Positions 1 to 8,619 of a DNA stretch of 64,000 nt are shown here, piece after piece; position 1 is the first letter of the stretch; each line of letters begins with the position of its first letter. Below the pieces are notes generated by a model, which was given only the letters and a program-made list of their open reading frames with translations, ran no database searches and was not told the DNA's origin. The stretch is taken from NCBI GenBank assembly GCA_013112715.1, contig JABFGB010000031.1:1-64000 (forward strand). Direction: 5' to 3'. A program made the translations under genes and the position numbers. This DNA comes from Chloroflexota bacterium (GTDB lineage: Bacteria; Chloroflexota; Anaerolineae; Aggregatilineales; J027).

Positions 1-2
1 CT

Positions 3-128
3 AATCGTTTGCATCGCTCCTTGGATGAGTTGCAGGCTTCAGTTGATGCTTTTATGCACACCCAACAGAATGTTTGGCATCACCCTGATCGTCTCTTGTT
101 CGCTGATCACTTTCGACTAGTGGCTTAA
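3..128 (+). CDS. C-terminal end of an ORF cut by the window edge; possibly a transposase
   Basis: An open frame runs from the window edge to a TAA at 126-128 and gives 41 residues, including RLHRSLDELQASVDAF and later WHHPDRLLFADHF. The helical, His/Arg/Trp-rich end resembles the last residues of some DDE transposases, but no catalytic part is visible, so this is a guess. It converges with the acetyltransferase gene ending at 137. Sequence to the left of the window would decide it. Confidence 0.3.
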   Translation, partial: NRLHRSLDELQASVDAFMHTQQNVWHHPDRLLFADHFRLVA

Positions 129-136
129 GAATGGCT

Positions 137-1117
137 TTAAGAGGTACTTTCGCGCAGCACCCGCTGATATTTCCACGACGTTTCGACCACGTGCATCCCG
201 GCCCGTTCATAAAGGCGGGTTGCACCAGTTCTATTTTCCGAATCCACATGCAGACTGACCCCCAATTTGCCGCGCCGCTGGAATTCTCCAAAGGCATGAT
301 GCAGCAGGGCCAGCCCCAAGCCTAATTTGCGGTATTCGCGGCGAACCGCTAAGTCGGAGACATAACCAAGCTGGGGTATATCGGGACGTTCGGCGGTACA
401 CATCGCAAACCCGACCATCTCATCCCCCGCCCACACATTAAACCACAGCGTTGGGTCGGGATTATCGCGCTGCATCACAAATTCCCACTGCTCAAAGGCG
501 ATGCTGTGAAATCCCCAATGCTCCGAAAACGCGGCATTAAACGTATCGTAAACCATCTGTAGCTGGGTGGCAGGATCATAGGGACGTAGTTCGATGCCAT
601 CAGGCCATATGGGGGTGGGTACGGGACTGCCATCAAAATCTATTTGCATCTTCCAAAAGCCGCGCACGACCTTGAACTCATGGGCCTGCAAAAATTGACT
701 TGCCCATGTGGCCCGTTCGTCTGCCGATGCCTTAAGCACAAATCGGCTGTGAGGATCGGCTTGGGGCATATGAATACGGGTGGCGTGGTCAATAACGGTT
801 TGCAGGAGGGTTTCTTCGATGCCCTGCCCGCGCAGTTCCGGCGTGACAGTGATTTCGGTCTCAATTTCCTCAAAGGGGGCTAGGCCAATACAAGTGGCGA
901 GGCCGACACATTGGCCGTCCGAGTTATGGGCCATATAAACACTACCCGGTATATCAATCCCCGGAGCATCCCATAGTGCCCGCAGCCGTTCTTCAGTGAC
1001 CACGACGGGTACGCCCGTATCATGAAAATGAGTCGCGTTGATTTGCTTGGCGATAGCTGGGACATCATCGAGGGTGGGGTGGCGCAGAGTAATGGCAAGC
1101 GTAGGGCTAATCGTCAT
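137..1117 (-). CDS. Tandem GNAT N-acetyltransferase
   Basis: A 326-residue protein with two GNAT folds in tandem, probably transferring an acetyl group from acetyl-CoA to a small amine. The C-terminal half has the acetyl-CoA loop signature around VRREYRKLGLGLALLHHAF and then RLYERAGM, as in mycothiol-synthase-like GNATs. The N-terminal half is more divergent (TPELRGQGIEETLLQ). The ATG at 1117 is preceded by AAGGAG at good spacing. A longer frame to 1258 exists, but its extra residues come from AT-rich intergenic DNA. The gene stands alone and the substrate cannot be told. Confidence 0.85.
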   Translation of the reverse strand: MTISPTLAITLRHPTLDDVPAIAKQINATHFHDTGVPVVVTEERLRALWDAPGIDIPGSVYMAHNSDGQCVGLATCIGLAPFEEIETEITVTPELRGQGIEETLLQTVIDHATRIHMPQADPHSRFVLKASADERATWASQFLQAHEFKVVRGFWKMQIDFDGSPVPTPIWPDGIELRPYDPATQLQMVYDTFNAAFSEHWGFHSIAFEQWEFVMQRDNPDPTLWFNVWAGDEMVGFAMCTAERPDIPQLGYVSDLAVRREYRKLGLGLALLHHAFGEFQRRGKLGVSLHVDSENRTGATRLYERAGMHVVETSWKYQRVLRESTS

Positions 1118-1228
1118 AGGGACTCCTTGAAGCAAGCCTAGAATTAAATTCCATGTTAAATATTCTAAAATAAATATGTATAAAATGTCAATCAGTTTTA
1201 AATTTATCGCGTAGAAATCAAGAAAATT

Positions 1229-1264
1229 AAAAAGGTGCGTTCGAGATATTGAACACACCTTTTG
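1229..1264 (-). terminator. Rho-independent terminator of the three-gene secreted-paralogue cluster
   Basis: Read on the minus strand, AAGGTGTGTTC and GAACGCACCTT form a stem with a short loop, followed by TTTTTAATTTTC. It lies 16 bases past the stop codon at 1280. Confidence 0.8.
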
Positions 1265-1279
1265 GCATTCACCAAAAAT

Positions 1280-2104
1280 TCAATCAGAAGTAGGCGACCA
1301 CATATAACCGTAGGTATGGGTAGGTGGGATGCCATCAAAAATGATGACATGCACTTTGCCATCTGCTAACGGGCCGACATTGACTTGATACTCTCCGGTA
1401 GTCAACTTGTAGACACCGATGAAACCATCGCTGGCAATCAGGATGTTCTCGGCAGGAAAATCAGGCAGTGCCAACAATTCATCGCTTGAAACACGGAGAG
1501 CACGGTATCCAGTGTTATGTCCATCCAATTGCCAGATATCTATGTATAGATCACCCTTTTGATAGGCGTTGGAGGTAGGCACATAAATCACAACGGGCAG
1601 GGACGTGTCAGTGCCCACCCGCTGCACGCCCGCCGCTTGTTCGAGTAGGCGGGCCGGATTGCTCACGCCGCTGACCGTTAGGGCGTAATTCATCGTGATG
1701 GTTTCCGAGGGACTACCGAAACCGGAATAGCCCGCATAGAGGTCAATCCTCAGCAGCACCTCGCCAGTCTGGGGGACAGGGTATTGAAATACGAATTGAT
1801 CGGCAAAAGTGACATTGGTAGGGCTTGGTAGGGAGACCAGCGAAAACTGCCCGATCAGCACGTTATTGGCAAACAGATTGCCGCCTCCAATTCGACAATT
1901 ACACCAACCGCTGGCATCAAGCGTAAAGATCAGGGTAGCTCCCTGTTCGGCATATACCTGATGGTCGCGCCAAAAAATGATGCTGGGGATAGGGTTGCCC
2001 ATCGTCGAAATGGAATCGGTAAATGTAATACTTTCCTCCGCCCGGACAGGGAGAGTCGGGAGGAGGAGGATTAGGCAGAGGATGATGCTCCAAAAGAATT
2101 TCAT
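1280..2104 (-). CDS. Secreted protein, paralogue 3 of a tandem family
   Basis: A 274-residue protein with a clear signal peptide (residues 1 to about 23, ending VRAEE), then a beta-rich N-terminal region of about 130 residues. The C-terminal domain of about 100 residues is shared with the next two genes; its motifs are PVVIYVPT, DLYIDIWQLDGH, FPAENILIASDGF, TGEYQVNVGPLADGKVHVII and a terminal HTYGY. The ATG at 2104 is used because GGAGG lies 8 bases upstream; an in-frame ATG at 2119 has no such site. Only 15 bases separate it from the upstream gene, so they are probably co-transcribed. The family is not recognised; the N-terminal half resembles CUB/PPC-type adhesion sandwiches only in general character. 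Confidence 0.75.
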   Translation of the reverse strand: MKFFWSIILCLILLLPTLPVRAEESITFTDSISTMGNPIPSIIFWRDHQVYAEQGATLIFTLDASGWCNCRIGGGNLFANNVLIGQFSLVSLPSPTNVTFADQFVFQYPVPQTGEVLLRIDLYAGYSGFGSPSETITMNYALTVSGVSNPARLLEQAAGVQRVGTDTSLPVVIYVPTSNAYQKGDLYIDIWQLDGHNTGYRALRVSSDELLALPDFPAENILIASDGFIGVYKLTTGEYQVNVGPLADGKVHVIIFDGIPPTHTYGYMWSPTSD

Positions 2105-2119
2105 GGCCTTCACCTCCAA

Positions 2120-2950
2120 TCAGGGATAGCTAAACGTATAACCGTAGGTGTGGGTACGCGGGATACCATCAAAGATGATGACATGCACCTTGCCATCGGT
2201 CAGCGGGCCGACATTGACCTGATATTCGCCAGTGGTCAGTTTGTAGACACTCACTAGGCCATCTCTGGCAATCAGGGTGTTTTTGACAGGAAAATCGGGT
2301 AGCGCCAGCAGTTCTTTGGCTGACACATACAGCAAGGGCACACCCGTGAGATCGCGGATGTCAATAAATGGCGTGTCGTTGGCGACGGCGGGGGTATAGA
2401 TCACAACAGGCAGGGAGGAATCGTGGACTCGTGCCAAACCAGCGGCTTCTTCAGCAGCCAGTACGGGGTCATCAGAAACGGGAGAGGTAAGGGTCGCGCC
2501 TGTCACGGTCATATCGTAAAGAAAACTACAGCCGGACGGAATGCCGCCAAGCGTAATGGAATTAATGGTGACACTGATTTCGACTGCGCCAGAGCTTGGC
2601 ATGACCCGTGAATAGGTCTGGGTGCCGTTAAAAGTGACATAACCACTGCCACCCCCCGGCGGGAGATTGAGTGAGCCGACAACGGTGCCAATCGAAGTAT
2701 CCAGACGAGCCGACGCAAAGCCACACGAGCCGGAATAGACAAGATCAAGGGTAACGGTCTGACCCGCTTCGGCATAAACGGTATAGCTGTCGGTGTCTAC
2801 ATACGTCCAGACTGTATTGCTGAGAAACGTCCCAACCGAACCGCTAAAGGTCAAGGGAGTGGCGGCCTGTGTTGACGGAATTGACCCCAGCAAACTGAGG
2901 CCAATCAGCGCGGCGACAAGCCCGCATCGCAAAACACGCAAAGCTGTCAT
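2120..2950 (-). CDS. Secreted protein, paralogue 2 of a tandem family
   Basis: A 276-residue protein with a signal peptide (residues 1 to about 30, cleavage near TQAATP). It has a beta-rich N-terminal region with one probable Cys pair (SGSCGFAS and SGCSFLYD), then the same C-terminal domain as its neighbours (LPVVIYTPAV, FIDIRDLTG, FPVKNTLIARDGL, TGEYQVNVGPLTDGK, THTYGYTF). It lies between its two paralogues in the same direction, so the cluster looks like a product of tandem duplication. Function is unknown; a secreted surface or matrix protein is the most that can be said. Confidence 0.75.
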   Translation of the reverse strand: MTALRVLRCGLVAALIGLSLLGSIPSTQAATPLTFSGSVGTFLSNTVWTYVDTDSYTVYAEAGQTVTLDLVYSGSCGFASARLDTSIGTVVGSLNLPPGGGSGYVTFNGTQTYSRVMPSSGAVEISVTINSITLGGIPSGCSFLYDMTVTGATLTSPVSDDPVLAAEEAAGLARVHDSSLPVVIYTPAVANDTPFIDIRDLTGVPLLYVSAKELLALPDFPVKNTLIARDGLVSVYKLTTGEYQVNVGPLTDGKVHVIIFDGIPRTHTYGYTFSYP

Positions 2951-2972
2951 TCAAATTTCGCCTTTCTGTACC

Positions 2973-3794
2973 CTACTCGACTTCCAACGTATACCCATAG
3001 ACGTGGGTCGACGGGATGTTATCAAAGATACGGACGTGGATTTTGCCGTCCGCCAACGGGCCAATATTGACCTGATACTCACCCGTTCGCAGTTTATATA
3101 CCTTCACTAGGCCGTCGCTGGCAATCAGGATGTTTTCAACCGGGAATTCGGGTAGGCCCAATAATTCAGCTTCGGAGATATAGAGGAAGGGCTGGCCGAC
3201 GCCATGCTCATCCAACTGCCAGATGTCAATAAACAAATCCCCATTTGCAGCAGCGGCAGGGGTGGGGGTATAGATCACCACAGGCAACTCACTACCGGGC
3301 GGCAGGCGTTGGAGTCCAGCGGCTTCTTCGGCAGCATAAGGATTTTCAGCAGGGGGCGGTGGGGCATTCACATTTACTGTCATGGTATAGTCAAGGGTCG
3401 CCACTTCCATAACTGACGTGGCGTGCCGACACGCAACTTCCAGCCTGAGCGCCACATCCCCATCTACATATGGCGTGTAGGTATAAGTCGCGCTGCCCGT
3501 AAAACCGCCATACGAATAAGTCATCATTGGATACGGGGTGTCGCGGTTGAAACTGATGACGACCCAAGCGCCGCCGCAGGTGTTATAACCGGAATAATCA
3601 AGGGTAACATTGAGGGTGTCGCCAACCAGTGCCGGGATTTGATAGGTAACACTGCTGGGATTGTTTGCGCCGGGGCCAGAACTCAGGTTGCCTGTGTAGA
3701 CAGCACCCGCCGCAGATTCAAGACCAATCATGAAGTTGACCAGAATGATTGTGATGATGGCTGCGATGCGAAACCAAGAATGCAATTTCAACAT
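2973..3794 (-). CDS. Secreted protein, paralogue 1 of a tandem family
   Basis: First gene of the three-gene run, 273 residues. The ATG at 3794 has AAGGAG 6 bases upstream; the frame is open to 3920 but the added residues look untranslated. A signal peptide or anchor spans about residues 8-31 (IAAIITIILVNFMIGLESAAGA). Then come a beta sandwich with paired Cys and a proline hinge (APPPPAENPYAAEEAAG) leading into the shared C-terminal domain (ELPVVIYTPT, FIDIWQLDEHG, FPVENILIASDGL, RTGEYQVNIGPLADGK, THVYGYTLEVE). The hinge EEAAG is also present in the second copy. Confidence 0.75.
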   Translation of the reverse strand: MLKLHSWFRIAAIITIILVNFMIGLESAAGAVYTGNLSSGPGANNPSSVTYQIPALVGDTLNVTLDYSGYNTCGGAWVVISFNRDTPYPMMTYSYGGFTGSATYTYTPYVDGDVALRLEVACRHATSVMEVATLDYTMTVNVNAPPPPAENPYAAEEAAGLQRLPPGSELPVVIYTPTPAAAANGDLFIDIWQLDEHGVGQPFLYISEAELLGLPEFPVENILIASDGLVKVYKLRTGEYQVNIGPLADGKIHVRIFDNIPSTHVYGYTLEVE

Positions 3795-4075
3795 CGTGAA
3801 CTCCTTATGATAGAAATCTATGAAAACCACAAGGAAGCTGCGAAGAGGATAGTAAAAACCGGGGTAAGTTGAAGCTAGGGTGACGCAACAAAGGCTGCGA
3901 CGAGGCTTGACCCGATGCAACCTGATGATATTTTACCTCCTAAACTGAATATTAATTTTATTGTGCATCTATCTTTACGGGAGTGACATTTGACATGAAA
4001 ACTTTGTGCGAATGGATAGAAGAGGGCTAGAATATTGGTGGGGCAGTTTTTACTTTAACTGTGAGAGGTGGTGGG

Positions 4076-5014
4076 ATGAAAGTAAGACTGATATTCCTAA
4101 TGGTGTTGTGGGTGATGGTGACGCTTGCTTGTTCGCTGACTGAGGATGACAGTAGCAATGCACCCACGCTGCGGCCCGCGCTCCCAACGGCGGATTTAAC
4201 CGTCGTGGCTCAAGCCAATGCAACCGCAACTGCTTTGGTCAGCCGCGCCACAACCCCGACGGCAACGGTAACCCTGAGCAGCGGCACGGGGAACACGGGG
4301 ACGGGTAACAATATCAACCCCAACTGCACCCCCCGCACCGATTGGCCCGTGATGGTAGTGGCCTTTGGTGATACGCTGGGGGTTATTGCAGAGTTGACCA
4401 ATACCACCGTAGACGCTTTGGTACAAGCCAACTGCCTGCTCGATGCCGATTCGATTTTTGCGGGCCAGCAGTTACGAGTACCCGTTGTACCAATTCAGCC
4501 GACACGCGCGGTTCCGACAGGATGTACCACCGCGTTTTTCTTTACCTTTGAGGCGGGCAAGGCTGATACTTCCGGGTTGTGTCCGCTGGCGGTGGATTCG
4601 GTTGCCGCTACAGGACAAGATTTTGAAGGCGGACGGGTCTATCGGTATGCCCCACCCATCGGCGCATCCGACCCACGCGGCACGATTTACATCATCTACA
4701 ATACGGGCTATTGGGAAACGGTAGTGGATACATGGGACCCCAGTCAGCCCTTGAGCGATGCCAGCATTGTGCCGCCGCCGGGGCGCTATCAACCCACTGG
4801 GCCAATCGGCAAGGCATGGCGTGAGAATCCACAAATTCGGCAAGTGTTAGGCTGGGCCTATGGGCCAGAAGCAGCCTTCGCAGGGCGTATCCAAAATATG
4901 CCTCCCACTACGGGTGTTTACTATTTCTATATTGATCACGGCAAAGGCATCGTCTTGCGGCTCTATTCGGTCAATATGGGGCCAAACACATGGGAAGTGG
5001 TAGGCAGCTACTAG
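4076..5014 (+). CDS. LysM-domain lipoprotein
   Basis: A 312-residue protein with a lipobox (VTLAC, Cys at residue 20), so probably a lipid-anchored protein on the outer face of the cytoplasmic membrane. After a Thr/Ala-rich linker, a LysM domain (about residues 90-140; FGDTLGVIAELTNTTVDALVQ, then GQQLRVPV) should bind peptidoglycan or another glycan. The C-terminal 160 residues (FTFEAGKADTSGLCP to WEVVGSY) form an unrecognised domain rich in aromatic residues. The ATG at 4076 with GAGGTG upstream is preferred to the in-frame GTG at 4061. Its stop is one base from the next ATG, so translation of the GGDEF gene is likely coupled. Confidence 0.85.
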   Translation: MKVRLIFLMVLWVMVTLACSLTEDDSSNAPTLRPALPTADLTVVAQANATATALVSRATTPTATVTLSSGTGNTGTGNNINPNCTPRTDWPVMVVAFGDTLGVIAELTNTTVDALVQANCLLDADSIFAGQQLRVPVVPIQPTRAVPTGCTTAFFFTFEAGKADTSGLCPLAVDSVAATGQDFEGGRVYRYAPPIGASDPRGTIYIIYNTGYWETVVDTWDPSQPLSDASIVPPPGRYQPTGPIGKAWRENPQIRQVLGWAYGPEAAFAGRIQNMPPTTGVYYFYIDHGKGIVLRLYSVNMGPNTWEVVGSY

Positions 5015-5015
5015 G

Positions 5016-5582
5016 ATGACAAGGCCGCGCGGTGAAAAAGATTCGTTTTTTGATCTGCTGACGGGACTGCCGAACCGTTGGCGCTTTGAAAAACGCCTCC
5101 AACAAATCATTCTGCGGGCCGAAGCGCGTGAACATGGTGTCGGGTTGGTGCTGATGGATTTGACAGGCCTCAAACGCATCAACTCGACACTGGGGCACAC
5201 CGCCGGGGATGCAATGGTACGCGAAGTGGCTGAGATTATCAAAGCTCATGCACCCCCCGGTGCGCTCATGGGTCGTCTGGACGGGGATGAATTTGGCATT
5301 CTGCTCACCGATTTGGGAGGTGAGGTGGTTGCCACCAGCATGACATGGGCGGAAGGGCTGCTGGCGGCGATTCAGCGGCTTGAACTGGTGTTTGAGGATC
5401 GGCGAGTGCGCATTGGGGCCAATATGGGCATGAGCTTTTGCCCACTTGACGCTGATAATGGGCCTGAATTATTTCAACAGGCCTATCTTGCGCTGCAAGC
5501 TGCCAAAAAAGCAGGGAGCAACACCCTACGCCGCTTTGTGCCAGTTATGCAGACGGCGGCATGGGATGATTTTGAAATCTGA
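5016..5582 (+). CDS. Stand-alone GGDEF-domain protein (diguanylate cyclase-like)
   Basis: A 188-residue protein that is almost only a GGDEF domain, with no sensor or membrane segment. The start of the fold reads DSFFDLLTGLPNRWRFE, the first metal-binding Asp is in LMDLTGLKRINSTLGH, followed by GDAMV. The signature is DGDEF rather than GGDEF, so the first Gly is replaced by Asp. No RxxD inhibitory site is visible before it. It may therefore be a weak cyclase or a GTP/c-di-GMP-binding regulator. It starts one base after the LysM lipoprotein gene, which suggests a shared task at the cell envelope. Confidence 0.8.
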   Translation: MTRPRGEKDSFFDLLTGLPNRWRFEKRLQQIILRAEAREHGVGLVLMDLTGLKRINSTLGHTAGDAMVREVAEIIKAHAPPGALMGRLDGDEFGILLTDLGGEVVATSMTWAEGLLAAIQRLELVFEDRRVRIGANMGMSFCPLDADNGPELFQQAYLALQAAKKAGSNTLRRFVPVMQTAAWDDFEI

Positions 5583-5609
5583 AGTTTGGGATATTTTTTG
5601 TGAGGGGCT

Positions 5610-5915
5610 ATGTCCGAAAAAAAACCAACCTATGAAGAACTGTTGCAATTGGTTGCCAATCTCCGCCAGCAAATTACCGCATTACGCCCAGAAGCTGGCA
5701 CCCCCGATGTATTTGTGCGCGAAAATGCGCTGCGGATGATTGACCATATGCTGCCCGAAATCCGCGAGGCCCAAATGCGTAGCACTTCCAAACTGCCACC
5801 TCTGCCAACAGAACCTACTGAAGGGGATAAAGCGAAGGATGCGTCCGCTACGATGCGCGATACCCTGCCCGCTCTACCTAAAACCGCACCATTGAAAAAA
5901 CCCGATTCGAAGTAA
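5610..5915 (+). CDS. Small hypothetical protein with helical N-terminus
   Basis: A 101-residue protein. The first 30 residues form a heptad-like helix (YEELLQLVANLRQQITALRP), followed by a second helix (VRENALRMIDHMLPEIREAQ) and a disordered Pro/Thr/Lys tail. No signal peptide or known domain. It lies 27 bases after the GGDEF gene in the same direction, so it is probably the third gene of that operon and could be a binding partner of the GGDEF protein (inference). Confidence 0.6.
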   Translation: MSEKKPTYEELLQLVANLRQQITALRPEAGTPDVFVRENALRMIDHMLPEIREAQMRSTSKLPPLPTEPTEGDKAKDASATMRDTLPALPKTAPLKKPDSK

Positions 5916-5993
5916 ATTGAGGGGGTGGAATAGCTTTATCGAGCAGAAATCCTATCCAAATGTAGACTAGTCGAATAAGACAGGTGAAAATCT

Positions 5994-7169
5994 ATGTTTG
6001 CCAGACAACGACGACCCATAACCGCACTAGATGGCACAGAACCGTCTATCCGCCTTGTGAAACATCTCCCGGCTTTGAATCCATCGAGTGATCCACTTTT
6101 ACAGTGTGCCCCATATGGGAATACACCTTTGACCACCTCTCTCGTGCAGCAGCTTCAACGCACACATGGTAATCGCTATGTCACCGCATTAGCTGAACGC
6201 AATCGGGATGCAGTGCCGGAAATACAGCGGACGTGCGCCTGTGGTGGGACATGCGACCATTGCCAAGAGGAAGACCAAGGATTGGTTAACCGTAGCATCA
6301 TTCAAAGAGAATTGCCCTTTGAATCATCCCCCTTTAGCGGCGATTCGCAAGATGATAAAAAAGCCCCTGAAGGCTTTTGTACGCCCTTTGAATCCAATTG
6401 GGAGTTAGTTGCCGCCAAAGCCAAAATGATCGGTGGACTGTTACCGTTTTTGCTGGGCAAGTATGGATTTGATACCTCTCTGTTGTACCAAGAATACTTA
6501 ACCTCGCCTAGCGGCACTGCGAAGGTTTTTAGCGATGAAGAAAACGCATTTGTGAAATCCTATGCCAATTCACCCGTTACCACCAGTGAAGTTGTGAAAA
6601 TCGTTAATGAAATTAAAGAGGCCATTCCCGGTAAGGTTAAGTTGGAAGATTTACCTCCCGGCGAGGAAGTCCGCATGAATATTCAGGACTTTTTGGGTGA
6701 GGAGGGCTTAGAGCGCCGGACGAATTATGATCATGTGGACGAAGCGCCCGGCGTAACGGCTGGTGGGGTTGGCTCATCGGATTTCGGCGATGATTATCGT
6801 CAGATAAGCGGATATGTTGTATTTGTACGTGAAGTGGATGGTAGCGGCAAAACCACCGATGTCTTCATGACCACCGAAATTGGTTTCACCGTTGCGGATG
6901 CCATTGACTTTTGCCCCGGTGATGCGGGATTACCGGAGGAACAGAAAGCAACCTTGCCTTTAAGTCGCCTAGAAGCCAGTGGTGCCGCCTTTGACCGTCC
7001 TTTTGTTGTGACATTTGATCGCATTAGCGGGCCAGTCCCAATAGACCCAGACCTGTTCCAAAGCGGAACGCCCATTGGCACAACGGGTTCATTGGATACC
7101 CCCAACGATGAAACCGGTATGGCGTGGAATGAATGGTTTGAAAGCGCCACAGATACGCTGTTCTCGTGA
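5994..7169 (+). CDS. Protein with eCIS-cargo-type leader (LQRTHGNRYV / CACGGTCDHC)
   Basis: A 391-residue protein with no signal peptide. Residues 45-100 hold LVQQLQRTHGNRYVTALAE, then IQRTCACGGTCDHCQEED and a further IQRE. This pattern (QRxxGN followed by a CxCGGxCxxC cluster) is known to me from the N-termini of proteins linked to extracellular contractile injection systems, often beside DUF4157. The remaining 290 residues are acidic, partly beta-rich and unrecognised; no HExxH motif is present. No sheath, tube or baseplate genes occur in this window, so the cargo role is an inference. The start has a weak ribosome-binding site (AGACAGGTG). Confidence 0.6.
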   Translation: MFARQRRPITALDGTEPSIRLVKHLPALNPSSDPLLQCAPYGNTPLTTSLVQQLQRTHGNRYVTALAERNRDAVPEIQRTCACGGTCDHCQEEDQGLVNRSIIQRELPFESSPFSGDSQDDKKAPEGFCTPFESNWELVAAKAKMIGGLLPFLLGKYGFDTSLLYQEYLTSPSGTAKVFSDEENAFVKSYANSPVTTSEVVKIVNEIKEAIPGKVKLEDLPPGEEVRMNIQDFLGEEGLERRTNYDHVDEAPGVTAGGVGSSDFGDDYRQISGYVVFVREVDGSGKTTDVFMTTEIGFTVADAIDFCPGDAGLPEEQKATLPLSRLEASGAAFDRPFVVTFDRISGPVPIDPDLFQSGTPIGTTGSLDTPNDETGMAWNEWFESATDTLFS

Positions 7170-7483
7170 TGATCAAAGGGTCTGTTCAGCAGGGAATCGC
7201 TGGGATAGAAAACGCCAAAAAGCCAACCAAAGCCTAAATTAGGTGCGATCTACAGGTCGTGTAGCCCACCCTCAAGATGCGGAGGATGTGACGCACGCAG
7301 CAGTGTTCAACAACGCCACATGGCAAAAACAGGACGACCTATCCCGATAAGAATAATGGGGCTTGTACAGACCTGTATGTGAATAGTTAATAGTAGACTT
7401 GTGCTCATATCAGCTTTCTAATAGACTGTTCAGCATAGGTGGGGAAACCTAACGTCGTACCTAAATCATAAGAGGATACCCCT
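7170..7483. other. Intergenic stretch of 314 bases
   Basis: It holds a degenerate sigma-factor fragment (7243-7350) but no intact gene. The 3' part is AT-rich and should contain the promoter of the fasciclin gene; no clear -35/-10 pair could be assigned. Confidence 0.5.
7243..7350 (+). pseudogene. Remnant of an ECF sigma-factor gene (region 2)
   Basis: A frame from 7243 to the TAA at 7348-7350 encodes RVAHPQDAEDVTHAAVF, closely matching RVPPQDAEDVTQEAFVAM of the intact sigma factor at 8890-9444. At the DNA level, CTCAAGATGCGGAGGATGTG (7271-7290) recurs there with almost no change. An in-frame TAG lies just before it and no start codon is present, so this is a decayed fragment of a duplicated or earlier sigma gene. 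Confidence 0.55.
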
Positions 7484-8566
7484 ATGTTGAAGAAGTCTAT
7501 TGTATTTCTATTGGTAGTATTCAGTCTCATTGTCATTCTCCCCACAGATCGGCCAGTCGCCGCCCGCCAAACCACCCCCGATGCCCAGTTTCGCCTTATT
7601 CAAATGGTCTTACCCCAAGCCGATGTTTGGCTTGATGGGGAAATCATTTGGGCTGGCCTGCACTATGTCATCACCTCCGATTCGGCAGTGATTGAGCCGG
7701 GTTCACACACCATCGCCATCTCTGCCACTGGTTCGACTGAGCCAATCGCATCGGTTGAGCTTGAAGTGGAGGAAGGCCATCAATACACGATTGCCACGAT
7801 GGGTGAATATGAAACCCCGACGCCGGAGTTGGTGGTCATTGACGAAACGACGGTACTGGCGAATTATCAAGACACGGGTAGCAATGCCATCATTATTCAA
7901 AATGGGTCGGGTGCGCCGCCTGTGGATGTGTTTTTTGTGGACACGATTGTGATTACCGAGTTGGGTTTTGGGGAATATGGGATTGCGGCAGCGCCATTAG
8001 GCTTGTTTCATGCGGGGGCGACGGCAGTCGGTCAGCCGGACAGTGTGTTGTTCGAGTCCGAGTATTTTGCTGTACCGGGAACAACCGCGATTGCCTATTT
8101 GACTGGTACGTTCCCTGATATTCACCGCAATTTCTTTACGTCCACGCAGGACAATATGCCAGACTATCTACTTGCTAGTGCCGCCCTACCGGAAAGCCGC
8201 GTTTCTGTATTGGTAGATTTGTTGACGACGACGGGGCTGCTTGAACTGCTCGACCAAGGGGAGTTTACCTTGTTTGCACCCAACAATGCCGCGTTTGCAG
8301 CGCAGACAGAAGGGCTATTTAATCTGGATGACCCGACGACATTGGCGGAAGTGATGAGCTACCATATCGTGCCGGAGTATCTTTCACCCAATGATTTGGT
8401 GGGCGAACACACCGTCACCAGCCTTAATGGGGCGACACTGGATGTGGCCTACACTCCCGGCGAGTCGTTTACTGTCAATGCAATAGCCAATCTCGTGCTG
8501 CAATTCCGCGTTGGCAATGGCATCATCTATCTGATTGATACGGTTCTTGCACCGCCAACCGAATAA
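7484..8566 (+). CDS. Secreted DUF4397-like and fasciclin (FAS1) domain protein
   Basis: A 360-residue protein with a signal peptide (residues 1 to about 27). The middle part has repeated beta-sandwich elements typical of DUF4397 proteins (PQADVWLDGEII, APPVDVFFVDTIV, GEYGIAAAPLG). The C-terminal 135 residues form a FAS1 adhesion domain: LLASAALPESRVSVLVDLL, FTLFAPNNAAF, LAEVMSYHIVPEYL and a final GIIYLIDTVLAPP. FAS1 domains mediate cell adhesion. AGAGG upstream supports the ATG at 7484. A terminator follows directly, so it is a single-gene unit. Confidence 0.85.
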   Translation: MLKKSIVFLLVVFSLIVILPTDRPVAARQTTPDAQFRLIQMVLPQADVWLDGEIIWAGLHYVITSDSAVIEPGSHTIAISATGSTEPIASVELEVEEGHQYTIATMGEYETPTPELVVIDETTVLANYQDTGSNAIIIQNGSGAPPVDVFFVDTIVITELGFGEYGIAAAPLGLFHAGATAVGQPDSVLFESEYFAVPGTTAIAYLTGTFPDIHRNFFTSTQDNMPDYLLASAALPESRVSVLVDLLTTTGLLELLDQGEFTLFAPNNAAFAAQTEGLFNLDDPTTLAEVMSYHIVPEYLSPNDLVGEHTVTSLNGATLDVAYTPGESFTVNAIANLVLQFRVGNGIIYLIDTVLAPPTE

Positions 8567-8588
8567 TCTGAGAACTTAGGAAGTGGTC

Positions 8589-8619
8589 AAAAAGCTGCCT
8601 CAATCGGGGTGGCTTTTTG
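8589..8619 (+). terminator. Terminator after the fasciclin gene
   Basis: AAAAAGCTGCC and GGTGGCTTTTT form a stem with one wobble pair, ending in a T run, 23 bases after the stop codon. Confidence 0.75.
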
